From Candidatus Stahliibacteriota bacterium (GTDB taxonomy: Bacteria; Hydrothermota; Tepidihabitantia; B3-TA06): DNA of 5,054 bases. Both the position numbers and the translations under genes were made by a program. Shown piece by piece: positions 1-4,375 of this stretch. The stretch is from NCBI GenBank assembly GCA_030592225.1, contig JAUVJT010000160.1:1-5054 (forward strand), in the 5' to 3' direction. Numbering within the stretch: position 1 is the first letter of the stretch; each line of letters starts with the position of its first letter. The notes beneath the pieces are model-generated. The model was not told where the DNA came from. It was given only the letters and a program-made list of their open reading frames with translations, and made no database searches.

Positions 1-24
1 ACATCGGGAACTTTTGCACTGGGG

Positions 25-966
25 ATGGACGTGGAAGCGGTGGAACCTAAGAAAGAAGAATGGCAGGACACCGTCACCACTTTCCCGGAGTTGGACACGA
101 TGCAGTCGGACTCGGCAAAGATGGCCCGACTGTTTCACTACGCATCGCTGTGGGAGGTGCGCGGCGACATCGCCAAGGTTCGCACGGCCCGGAAGATGCT
201 CATAGATGATTACGCAGAGCAGGCGGTTGACTACATCTTCAATAACGAATTCGTGACCTTCGGAGGCTTGAGGCTGCGAGCAATCGAGAAGCACTTCAAA
301 GAGTTCAAAGACACCGCCGCCCACTATCTGTACCAGGGGCTTGAAGCCGACAACGACACCATCGTTCGCAACTCCATCTACCTACTGGGTGAACTGGAGA
401 TTGAAGGAGCGGCTGACACGCTGACTGCTATGCTTGAGGCGCAAAGGACCGACAGCCTTGCCGGTTCGCTCATCTCGGCTCTCGGCAAGCTGAAGGCCGA
501 GCAGGCTGCCCCTGTCATCATAAAATACGCCGATCACCAAAAGGAACGCATGAGAATTCTTGCAGCCGACGCGTTCTCAAAAATAAAGGATGCACGTGCA
601 ATCCCGGTGCTGATAGATGATTTGTCGGATGAATACTTCACGGTGCGCGCCGCGGCCATGGCAGCCCTGGCGCAGATAGGAAACCCGGCTCTCGATCCGC
701 TGCAGGCAGAACTCGACAAGGCACGCAAACCCCACTACCAGGCCACCCTGCTGCGTACATTACGCAACGTATATACCAGGCTGGACGATAGCGATAAGAC
801 TGCAGAGCTTAAAGAAAAGCTGGCACTGCTGGCACGACCTCATCTTGACGCGGACTACCTTGCGCTGCGCGAGCAGGCACGAAAGCTGTTTGATGAAGCG
901 GAAGATAAATCGGTGCTCTCGCCGACCGAGCTGTTCGGCTATCCAGAAGAAGCAGGGGACGAATAA
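25..966 (+). CDS. HEAT-repeat protein, possibly 5'-partial
   Basis: The product of 313 residues from this ATG is mostly paired amphipathic helices of the HEAT / PBS-lyase type. Units are visible at about residues 80-109, 110-140, 142-170, 171-201, 202-231 and 235-260; the clearest carries DARAIPVLIDDL, then TVRAAAMAALAQIG. Such repeats form an alpha-solenoid that binds other proteins; no catalytic motif, signal peptide or membrane segment is visible, so a cytoplasmic scaffold or adaptor role is inferred. The last 50 residues are charged and end in an acidic tail. The start is uncertain: only a GGGG run precedes the ATG, there is no proper SD, and the frame stays open through the eight codons back to the window edge, so the gene may begin outside. 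It ends with TAA. The next gene is 266 bases away behind its own promoter, so no operon link is implied. HEAT repeats do not reveal the partner. Confidence 0.85.
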   Translation: MDVEAVEPKKEEWQDTVTTFPELDTMQSDSAKMARLFHYASLWEVRGDIAKVRTARKMLIDDYAEQAVDYIFNNEFVTFGGLRLRAIEKHFKEFKDTAAHYLYQGLEADNDTIVRNSIYLLGELEIEGAADTLTAMLEAQRTDSLAGSLISALGKLKAEQAAPVIIKYADHQKERMRILAADAFSKIKDARAIPVLIDDLSDEYFTVRAAAMAALAQIGNPALDPLQAELDKARKPHYQATLLRTLRNVYTRLDDSDKTAELKEKLALLARPHLDADYLALREQARKLFDEAEDKSVLSPTELFGYPEEAGDE

Positions 967-1000
967 ACGCAGGGTCGCTTCCTCTGCCCGATGCGAGTTA

Positions 1001-1015
1001 AGGCAAGTTTTGCCT
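1001..1015 (+). terminator. Possible weak terminator hairpin after the HEAT gene
   Basis: AGGCAA and TTGCCT form a perfect 6-bp stem around a GTT loop, 35 bases after the HEAT-gene stop. The following GCTTTCT is only a poor U-tract, so this may be a weak intrinsic terminator or simply a chance inverted repeat. The remainder of the gap (967-1232) is non-coding. It holds the promoter annotated separately and a short dyad, AACTG-TG-CAGTT, at 1116-1127. Confidence 0.35.
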
Positions 1016-1140
1016 GCTTTCTAAAATAATCCTGAACACTATCCGCAATCCCATGTAACTGTCACGCGACAATCTTTTATATACCAACGGACATATCTAT
1101 AGCACCGGTAGTATAAACTGTGCAGTTATAGTATATTCTC

Positions 1141-1168
1141 TTGACAAGCGTAGGATATCAAGCATTAT
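1141..1168 (+). promoter_or_regulatory. Putative sigma70-type promoter for the A-F array
   Basis: A perfect TTGACA (1141-1146) lies 16 bases upstream of CATTAT (1163-1168), which matches four of six positions of the -10 consensus. Transcription would start near 1175, giving an untranslated leader of about 58 bases before gene A at 1233. The surrounding region (about 1075-1170) is AT-rich compared with the genes, as expected for a promoter. It is the only good promoter match between the HEAT gene and the end of the array; the 56-88-base gaps inside the array show none. The assignment assumes a housekeeping sigma factor of ordinary specificity. Confidence 0.5.
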
Positions 1169-1206
1169 TAGACCTATCGGTAATTTCTGCGGAGGACGTT
1201 TTTTAG

Positions 1207-1228
1207 AAACCTTAAACCAACAAGGAGG
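1207..1228 (+). repeat. Leader repeat, copy 1 (upstream of gene A)
   Basis: These 22 bases, which include the AAGGAGG ribosome-binding site, are identical to 1739-1760 upstream of gene B. They read AAACCTTAAACC, then AACAAGGAGG. A shorter relative, AACCAACAAAGGAG, precedes gene E. The repeat covers the whole translation-initiation leader, so it was copied with the gene or kept by selection for translation. Confidence 0.85.
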
Positions 1229-1232
1229 AGCA

Positions 1233-1703
1233 ATGCGCAGCTTAAAAAAACTCGTGCCGGTCGCCCTGGCGGTGGTTCTATTGCTGGGAGCCACCCCTGT
1301 CTTCGCCCAGCCTGTCGGAACCTGGGATGGCACGGGCGAGGGCTGGTGTCCCTTTCCTGTCCCCTACCCTTCAGAGTACATGAAGCCCTGGCAAACCTGG
1401 AAAGGTCGCCTGGAGCCTGATCCAAATCAGGTGGGATACATCTTCTTCGGCGATTGGTACGACGCCAGCGGAGAACGCGGCGTCTTCAAGGGGTGCTCAA
1501 TCCTCTCAACACCCACCGAGATCTACTTCGAAGGAGATTGGTACTGGATTGATTACCGAGTCGATCCGCCTCAATATCATCTTATGGGACCTTTTTCCAT
1601 GAAGTTCAGACGCGACGGAAGATCGTGCAAAGGCAAGTGGCAGGCCCACCTTCCCTTCGGAATATACTCCGGCACCATGGAAGGCAGCTGGGTAGAACCG
1701 TAA
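1233..1703 (+). CDS. Secreted Gly/Trp-rich protein, paralog A
   Basis: The product has 156 residues, the longest of the six. An SD (AAGGAGG, 1222-1228) five bases upstream fixes the ATG. Residues 1-25 are a signal peptide: basic MRSLKK, a Val/Leu core, and cleavage probably after VFA at 25/26. With no lipobox and no C-terminal anchor, a soluble periplasmic or exported protein is likely. The mature part starts with GTWDGTGEG (29-37), then a Pro-rich loop holding Cys39, PWQTWKG (52-58), FFGDWYD, FEGDWYWID, GPFSMKF, CKGKW (132-136) and GTMEGSW near the end. The short Gly/Trp/aromatic blocks look like strands of an antiparallel beta fold. It differs from its sisters in having Phe where most have Cys before the central EGxW, plus extra Cys39 and Cys88. 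It is first in the array and nearest the promoter. The family is not recognised; its function is unknown. Confidence 0.88.
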   Translation: MRSLKKLVPVALAVVLLLGATPVFAQPVGTWDGTGEGWCPFPVPYPSEYMKPWQTWKGRLEPDPNQVGYIFFGDWYDASGERGVFKGCSILSTPTEIYFEGDWYWIDYRVDPPQYHLMGPFSMKFRRDGRSCKGKWQAHLPFGIYSGTMEGSWVEP

Positions 1704-1711
1704 TACGCTCA

Positions 1712-1733
1712 GGGGGCGGGGTTACTCGCCCCC
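1712..1733 (+). other. Intercistronic RNA hairpin between A and B
   Basis: GGGGGCG (1712-1718) pairs with CGCCCCC (1727-1733) around an 8-base loop, starting nine bases after the stop codon of A. No T-run follows; the sequence runs into CTCATAAACC and the B leader. It is therefore not a classical Rho-independent terminator. An mRNA 3'-end stabiliser, a processing site or a partial terminator are all possible. Confidence 0.7.
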
Positions 1734-1738
1734 CTCAT

Positions 1739-1760
1739 AAACCTTAAACCAACAAGGAGG
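1739..1760 (+). repeat. Leader repeat, copy 2 (upstream of gene B)
   Basis: This is an exact 22-base copy of 1207-1228, ending in the AAGGAGG ribosome-binding site of gene B. Identity stops right after the SD: A continues with AGCA-ATG and B with CATAT-ATG. The coding regions of A and B are far more diverged than this leader. Confidence 0.85.
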
Positions 1761-1765
1761 CATAT

Positions 1766-2200
1766 ATGAGCAACCACAAAAGGGTCATTCTTTTATGTGT
1801 TGCGGTTATTCTCTTGATAGGTTCGTCTTCGCTTCACGCTCAATACGGAGGACGCTGGTACGGAACAGGCGAAGGAACCACCACCCCGCCCATTCCCACC
1901 CCTTACCCCGTGATCATGCATCCCTGGTACGAATGGCTGGGCGACATCATAGCCGGGGAATTCCGCGGCGCCTGGGTAGATACCCTTGGCAATTACGGTG
2001 AATTCCGTGGCAGGGTCATGTTTCTTACCCCTACCACCGCTCACTGCCAAGGCGTCTGGACCTGGTCCAGTACTACTTCTATGATAAGAATGGGTCCTTT
2101 CGAAATCGTCTTCGATTACGAAACCGAACTCTGCGAGGGCCGATGGTCTACCTACCATAATCATGACCGCGGAAGAATCAGAGGAGAAAGGCTGGAGTAA
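1766..2200 (+). CDS. Secreted Gly/Trp-rich protein, paralog B
   Basis: The product has 144 residues. The ATG lies five bases after the SD of the repeated leader. The signal peptide spans about residues 1-25 (basic MSNHKR, hydrophobic core, cleavage after LHA before Gln26). Cys11 lies inside the hydrophobic core rather than in a lipobox, so this is not a lipoprotein. Mature landmarks are GGRWYGTGEG, a Pro/Thr-rich loop (38-49), PWYEWLG (53-59), GEFRGAW (64-70), GNYGEFRG, CQGVWTW (94-100), GPFEIVF and CEGRW (123-127). The end is GRIRGERLE, in place of the usual GTMKG. It is the most diverged member: the signal peptide lacks the ATP motif of its sisters and the WQxWKG block is altered. Cys94 and Cys123 are the only mature cysteines, suggesting one disulfide. 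A long minus-strand frame across it is a shadow. Function unknown. Confidence 0.88.
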   Translation: MSNHKRVILLCVAVILLIGSSSLHAQYGGRWYGTGEGTTTPPIPTPYPVIMHPWYEWLGDIIAGEFRGAWVDTLGNYGEFRGRVMFLTPTTAHCQGVWTWSSTTSMIRMGPFEIVFDYETELCEGRWSTYHNHDRGRIRGERLE

Positions 2201-2213
2201 AACCATGATGATT

Positions 2214-2231
2214 GGAAATGCTAACATTTCC
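2214..2231 (+). other. Intercistronic hairpin between B and C
   Basis: GGAAATG (2214-2220) pairs perfectly with CATTTCC (2225-2231) around the tetraloop CTAA, 13 bases after the stop codon of B. It is AT-richer than most other hairpins in the array and has no U-tract. It occupies the same place relative to the stop codon as the other intercistronic hairpins. Confidence 0.6.
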
Positions 2232-2252
2232 CGACCATACTAAACCCCCAAA

Positions 2253-2267
2253 ACTCCTAGGAGGAGT
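2253..2267 (+). promoter_or_regulatory. Small hairpin enclosing the SD of gene C
   Basis: ACTCC (2253-2257) can pair with GGAGT (2263-2267) around the loop TAGGA. This places the ribosome-binding site of gene C in the stem and loop of a 5-bp hairpin ending just before the ATG at 2269. The same CTCC, five bases, GGAG arrangement recurs upstream of gene F. It could lower or gate translation initiation, but such a short stem is only marginally stable. Confidence 0.4.
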
Positions 2268-2268
2268 A

Positions 2269-2712
2269 ATGCATAAGACCAAAAAAATAATCGTAGCCAT
2301 ACTGGCAGTAGTGATTCTGCTGGCAGCAACCCCGGCGTTCGGTCAGATCGCCGGAACCTGGGCAGGCGTCGGCAAAGGCTCTTGCTGCCCCTATCCCGGC
2401 ACGGTAATCTATCCCTGGCAGGAATGGAAAGGCTTCATTCCGGATTCCGAGGACGTCTTCTACGGCAAGTGGTGTGATGTCGACGGCAACCACGGCGAGT
2501 TCAAGGGCAAGCTGGTTCCCTCCCCTATTCCTGAAGAAAGGCGTTTTCAAGGCGAATGGACCTGGTACGACCCTGCTAGTATCGTACCGGTGGTCGGCGG
2601 CAAGTTCGAGATGACCTTCTACATCTACTCCAAAGAATGCAAAGGCGTGTGGAAGACTCATTGGCCGTCAACCAGTGCAGTAGGAACCATGAAAGGCAAA
2701 AAGGTCGATTAA
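2269..2712 (+). CDS. Secreted Gly/Trp-rich protein, paralog C
   Basis: The product has 147 residues. The frame extends upstream to a TTG at 2212, but AGGAGGAG (2259-2266) just before the ATG at 2269, and a signal peptide beginning MHKTKK exactly there, as in F, settle the start. Cleavage is probably after AFG at 25/26. Mature landmarks are GTWAGVGKG, a loop with adjacent Cys39 and Cys40, YPWQEWKG (48-55), FYGKWCD (64-70, Cys69), GNHGEFKG, FQGEWTWYD, GGKFEMTFY, CKGVW (124-128) and GTMKGKKVD. The central strand has Phe instead of the usual Cys, as in A. With four mature cysteines it has the most in the family. Its closest relative is F, sharing signal peptide, the PGTVIYPWQEWKG stretch, the WPS-S-AVGTMKG end and the 5' leader. 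Soluble, exported; function unknown. Confidence 0.9.
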   Translation: MHKTKKIIVAILAVVILLAATPAFGQIAGTWAGVGKGSCCPYPGTVIYPWQEWKGFIPDSEDVFYGKWCDVDGNHGEFKGKLVPSPIPEERRFQGEWTWYDPASIVPVVGGKFEMTFYIYSKECKGVWKTHWPSTSAVGTMKGKKVD

Positions 2713-2727
2713 GACTAATTCAATCCG

Positions 2728-2761
2728 GCTGGTTGGGGGTAAATTCACACCCCCAACCGGC
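2728..2761 (+). other. Intercistronic RNA hairpin between C and D
   Basis: GGTTGGGGGT (2731-2740) pairs perfectly with ACCCCCAACC (2749-2758) around an 8-base loop. Three more pairs, one of them G-U, extend it to 13 bp (2728-2740 with 2749-2761). It starts 15 bases after the C stop codon. What follows (ACATAACAC) has no T-run, so despite a very stable stem it is not a standard terminator. Confidence 0.75.
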
Positions 2762-2782
2762 ACATAACACAAAGGAGTAATA

Positions 2783-3244
2783 ATGCGTAAATCAATCCTG
2801 ATCGCCCTGGCGGTAGTCCTGCTAATGGGCGCAACACCTGCGTTAGCAGAACTAAACGGAAACTGGGCAGGCACCGGCAGAGGAGCATGTTCGCCTCCCG
2901 TAGGCCCCGATGATTTTCCCATCTACGCCTGGCAGAACTGGAAAGGCGTAATCGAGGACAGCGAAGACGAAGACATCAAAGTCTTCTACGGCAAGTGGGA
3001 AGACGAAACAGGCAACTACGGCAACTTCAAGGGTAAAATCATTTGGATGAGTCAGACTAACGCTTACTGTGAAGGTAAATGGACCTGGTACGATACCTCT
3101 GTTCTTCCTCATAAGGAAATTGTGATGGGTAAGTTCAGCATGAAGTTCACTCATTTCCCTGTGGAAACGCCCTACTGTTCCGGCGAGTGGGTATCTGAAT
3201 ACAGCAACGAAGGCGGGACAATGAAAGGCAGGATGGTCTTTTAG
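2783..3244 (+). CDS. Secreted Gly/Trp-rich protein, paralog D
   Basis: The product has 153 residues. The ATG follows AAAGGAG (2771-2777) by five bases. The signal peptide is three residues shorter than in most sisters, with cleavage probably after ALA at 22/23. Mature landmarks are GNWAGTGRG, a Pro-rich loop with Cys36, AWQNWKG (49-55), an acidic insertion EDSEDEDIK (57-65), FYGKW, GNYGNFKGKI, CEGKWTWYD (96-104), GKFSMKF, CSGEW (132-136) and GTMKGRMVF. The acidic insertion is the main length difference from C and F. It keeps both strand cysteines (96 and 132) and also has the loop cysteine, so it combines the two cysteine patterns seen elsewhere in the family. The stop is TAG. Its leader lacks both the AACCAACAA and the CTCC-type elements of its sisters. 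Function unknown. Confidence 0.9.
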   Translation: MRKSILIALAVVLLMGATPALAELNGNWAGTGRGACSPPVGPDDFPIYAWQNWKGVIEDSEDEDIKVFYGKWEDETGNYGNFKGKIIWMSQTNAYCEGKWTWYDTSVLPHKEIVMGKFSMKFTHFPVETPYCSGEWVSEYSNEGGTMKGRMVF

Positions 3245-3258
3245 GCAATACAGGAATA

Positions 3259-3279
3259 AAGAGACGTTAACGATCTCTT
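3259..3279 (+). other. Intercistronic hairpin between D and E
   Basis: AAGAGA (3259-3264) pairs with TCTCTT (3274-3279). The interior CGTTAACG (3265-3272) is itself a palindrome that adds two pairs above a single bulged A, leaving a TTAA tetraloop. It starts 14 bases after the stop codon of D and has no U-tract. Confidence 0.55.
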
Positions 3280-3309
3280 AAACCGTAGACAACCAACAAA
3301 GGAGCAATA

Positions 3310-3741
3310 ATGCATAAGGTAAAAAAACTACTGCTAGCCATGCTGGCAGTGGTAATGCTGCTGGGAGCAACTCCCTTGTTTGCCGAACTAGAAGGTACCT
3401 GGGCAGGCGAAGGCAGGGGCTTCTTTATCTATCCTGCCGGCATACCGTCGGACACGGTGTACGTCTTTCAGAGATGGGAAGGCGTGGTCAGAAACGGCGA
3501 GTTCCGGGGCGAATGGTCTGACGCGGATGGTCACTCTGGCAAATTCAGAGGCAGGATAATCCTCATGAGCCTTACCGAAGCGTACTGCGAAGGCGAGTGG
3601 CTGTGGATTGACACGAGCGTCGATCCACCCGTTATCAGGGCCAGAGGTCCGTTTAACATGACCTTCTACTACCGGGACGAAGACGAGACATGCTCAGGCA
3701 ACTGGTTCTACAATAACGTCCACCGGGGAACTATGAGATGA
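3310..3741 (+). CDS. Secreted Gly/Trp-rich protein, paralog E, apparently C-terminally truncated
   Basis: The product has 143 residues. The ATG follows AAAGGAG (3298-3304). The signal peptide (MHKVKK, Leu/Met/Val core) is probably cleaved after LFA at 25/26. Mature landmarks are GTWAGEGRG, a Cys-free loop, FQRWEG (53-58), GEFRGEWSD (63-71), GHSGKFRGRI, CEGEWLWID (93-101), GPFNMTFYY, CSGNW (128-132) and a final GTMR. The stop is TGA at 3739-3741. Its sisters continue GTMKG plus about four residues. Reading through this TGA gives I-R-V-E and then TAA at 3754-3756, so one G-to-T change from GGA would restore a normal end, GTMRGIRVE. It is the only annotated gene in the window that ends in TGA. 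Two mature cysteines (93 and 128) match those of B. Loss of five end residues could weaken a last beta strand or be harmless. Function unknown. Confidence 0.87.
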   Translation: MHKVKKLLLAMLAVVMLLGATPLFAELEGTWAGEGRGFFIYPAGIPSDTVYVFQRWEGVVRNGEFRGEWSDADGHSGKFRGRIILMSLTEAYCEGEWLWIDTSVDPPVIRARGPFNMTFYYRDEDETCSGNWFYNNVHRGTMR

Positions 3742-3771
3742 ATAAGGGTGGAGTAAACAGAGATAAAACCT

Positions 3772-3800
3772 GGTGTGGGGGGCGCTCTGCCCCCCACATC
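3772..3800 (+). other. Intercistronic RNA hairpin between E and F
   Basis: A 12-bp stem with one G-U pair joins GGTGTGGGGGGC (3772-3783) to GCCCCCCACATC (3789-3800), with a 5-base loop GCTCT. It begins 30 bases after the TGA of E, but only 15 bases after the proposed ancestral TAA at 3754-3756, which fits the spacing of the other hairpins. There is no T-run downstream. Confidence 0.75.
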
Positions 3801-3813
3801 ATAACCCCCTAAA

Positions 3814-3828
3814 GCTCCAAGGAGGAGT
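3814..3828 (+). promoter_or_regulatory. Small hairpin enclosing the SD of gene F
   Basis: CTCC (3815-3818) can pair with GGAG (3824-3827) around the loop AAGGA, with a flanking G-U pair. This mirrors the element before gene C. The SD lies partly in the loop and partly in the stem. The stem is short, so it would act, if at all, as a mild brake on initiation. Confidence 0.35.
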
Positions 3829-3829
3829 A

Positions 3830-4273
3830 ATGCATAAGACCAAAAAAACCATACTAACCGCATTGGCAGTAATTCTACTGCTGGCTGCGACACCTGCCTT
3901 CGCACAGCTGGCAGGCGCCTGGGCAGGCGTCGGCGCCGGCAGCGCCCATCCACCCGGAACCGTAATCTACCCATGGCAGGAATGGAAGGGTGAGATCCCC
4001 AACTCCCAGGATGCCTTCAAAGGCGAGTGGTGCGACGAACAAGGCAACAAAGGAATCTTTAAAGGCGAGATAAACTGGATTAGTATCACCGAAGCGGTGT
4101 GCAAAGGTTCCTGGTACTGGTACGATCCTGCCGGCATCAGCGCCAAGCCGGTTTACGGCGGCGACTTCAAGATGACGTTCTACGTCTTCGGCGGAGACTG
4201 CAAAGGCACCTGGACATCCATCTGGCCTTCACCAAGTGCGGTAGGCACAATGAAAGGATACAAGGTAGAATAG
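3830..4273 (+). CDS. Secreted Gly/Trp-rich protein, paralog F
   Basis: The product has 147 residues. The frame is open back to a GTG at 3773, inside the preceding hairpin. The SD AAGGAGGAG (3819-3827) and the MHKTKK signal start shared with C support the ATG at 3830. Cleavage is probably after AFA at 25/26. Mature landmarks are GAWAGVGAG, a Cys-free loop, YPWQEWKG (47-54), FKGEWCD (63-69, Cys68), GNKGIFKGEI, CKGSWYWYD (91-99), GGDFKMTFY, CKGTW (124-128) and GTMKGYKVE. It is about 60% identical to C by hand count, the closest pair in the array, and differs mainly in the 78-94 segment and in the loop. It keeps both strand cysteines plus Cys68. It is the last gene of the array and is directly followed by the only good terminator. 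Exported, soluble; function unknown. Confidence 0.9.
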   Translation: MHKTKKTILTALAVILLLAATPAFAQLAGAWAGVGAGSAHPPGTVIYPWQEWKGEIPNSQDAFKGEWCDEQGNKGIFKGEINWISITEAVCKGSWYWYDPAGISAKPVYGGDFKMTFYVFGGDCKGTWTSIWPSPSAVGTMKGYKVE

Positions 4274-4293
4274 CCACCAACCAATGACGATTC

Positions 4294-4322
4294 AGGCGGC
4301 CTGTTTTCAGGGCCGCCTTTTT
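4294..4322 (+). terminator. Rho-independent terminator of the A-F array
   Basis: AGGCGGCC (4294-4301) pairs perfectly with GGCCGCCT (4311-4318), with a further T-G pair towards a 7-base loop. A run of five T (4318-4322) follows the stem. It begins 20 bases after the stop codon of F and is the only hairpin in the array with a U-tract, so it probably ends the A-F transcript before the flavodoxin gene. Confidence 0.9.
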
Positions 4323-4331
4323 GTTATCCCC

Positions 4332-4359
4332 TTGATTTTACCTCGTAACTGGATACAAT
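4332..4359 (+). promoter_or_regulatory. Putative promoter of the flavodoxin-like gene
   Basis: TTGATT (4332-4337) and TACAAT (4354-4359) are separated by 16 bases; the -10 matches five of six consensus positions and the -35 four. The start site would fall near 4366, giving a leader of only about ten bases that begins at the SD itself. Position right after the terminator supports independent transcription. Confidence 0.55.
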
Positions 4360-4375
4360 CTCAGTGGAGTATCTT

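Larger units (their letters stand above)
1233..4273 (+). repeat. Tandem array of six paralogous secreted-protein genes (A-F)
   Basis: Six consecutive same-strand genes (1233-1703, 1766-2200, 2269-2712, 2783-3244, 3310-3741, 3830-4273) encode proteins that align along their whole length. All have a Sec signal peptide, GxWxGxG at the mature N-terminus, a WxxWxG block, FxGxW, a central xGxWxW strand, a (G)xFxMxF-like strand, CxGxW and a final GTMKG-type strand. They have diverged strongly in between, with a few residue-length changes, which implies old duplications except for C and F. Each has its own strong SD, and the gaps are 56-88 bases. One promoter before A and one intrinsic terminator after F suggest a single transcription unit. 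Confidence 0.9.

Noticed and set aside
1793..2227. 144-residue minus-strand reading frame opposite gene B
   Set aside because: It lies almost entirely over a clearly conserved + strand gene, has no motif and is not shared by the paralogs in a conserved way; it is a shadow of codon bias.
2212..2268. Upstream TTG start extending gene C by 19 residues
   Set aside because: It would run through the B-C hairpin and put the signal peptide inside the protein; the SD and homology with F support 2269.
2257..2661. 134-residue minus-strand reading frame opposite gene C, and a similar frame at 2852-3154
   Set aside because: These similar-looking antisense frames echo the conserved + strand codons of C and D; they have no signal of their own.
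3739..3741. UGA recoded as glycine (genetic code 25) as the main reading of gene E
   Set aside because: The other genes here are Gly-rich yet have no in-frame TGA, which would be expected if UGA were a routine Gly codon. A nonsense change is simpler, though a genome-wide check would settle it.
3773..3829. Upstream GTG start extending gene F by 19 residues
   Set aside because: It lies in the stem of the E-F hairpin without an SD; the strong SD and conserved MHKTKK start support 3830.
1704..3829. Regularly spaced hairpins as a CRISPR array or mobile-element repeats
   Set aside because: The hairpins differ in sequence and are separated by whole genes of about 450 bases; there are no short direct repeats with unique spacers, transposase or terminal inverted repeats.
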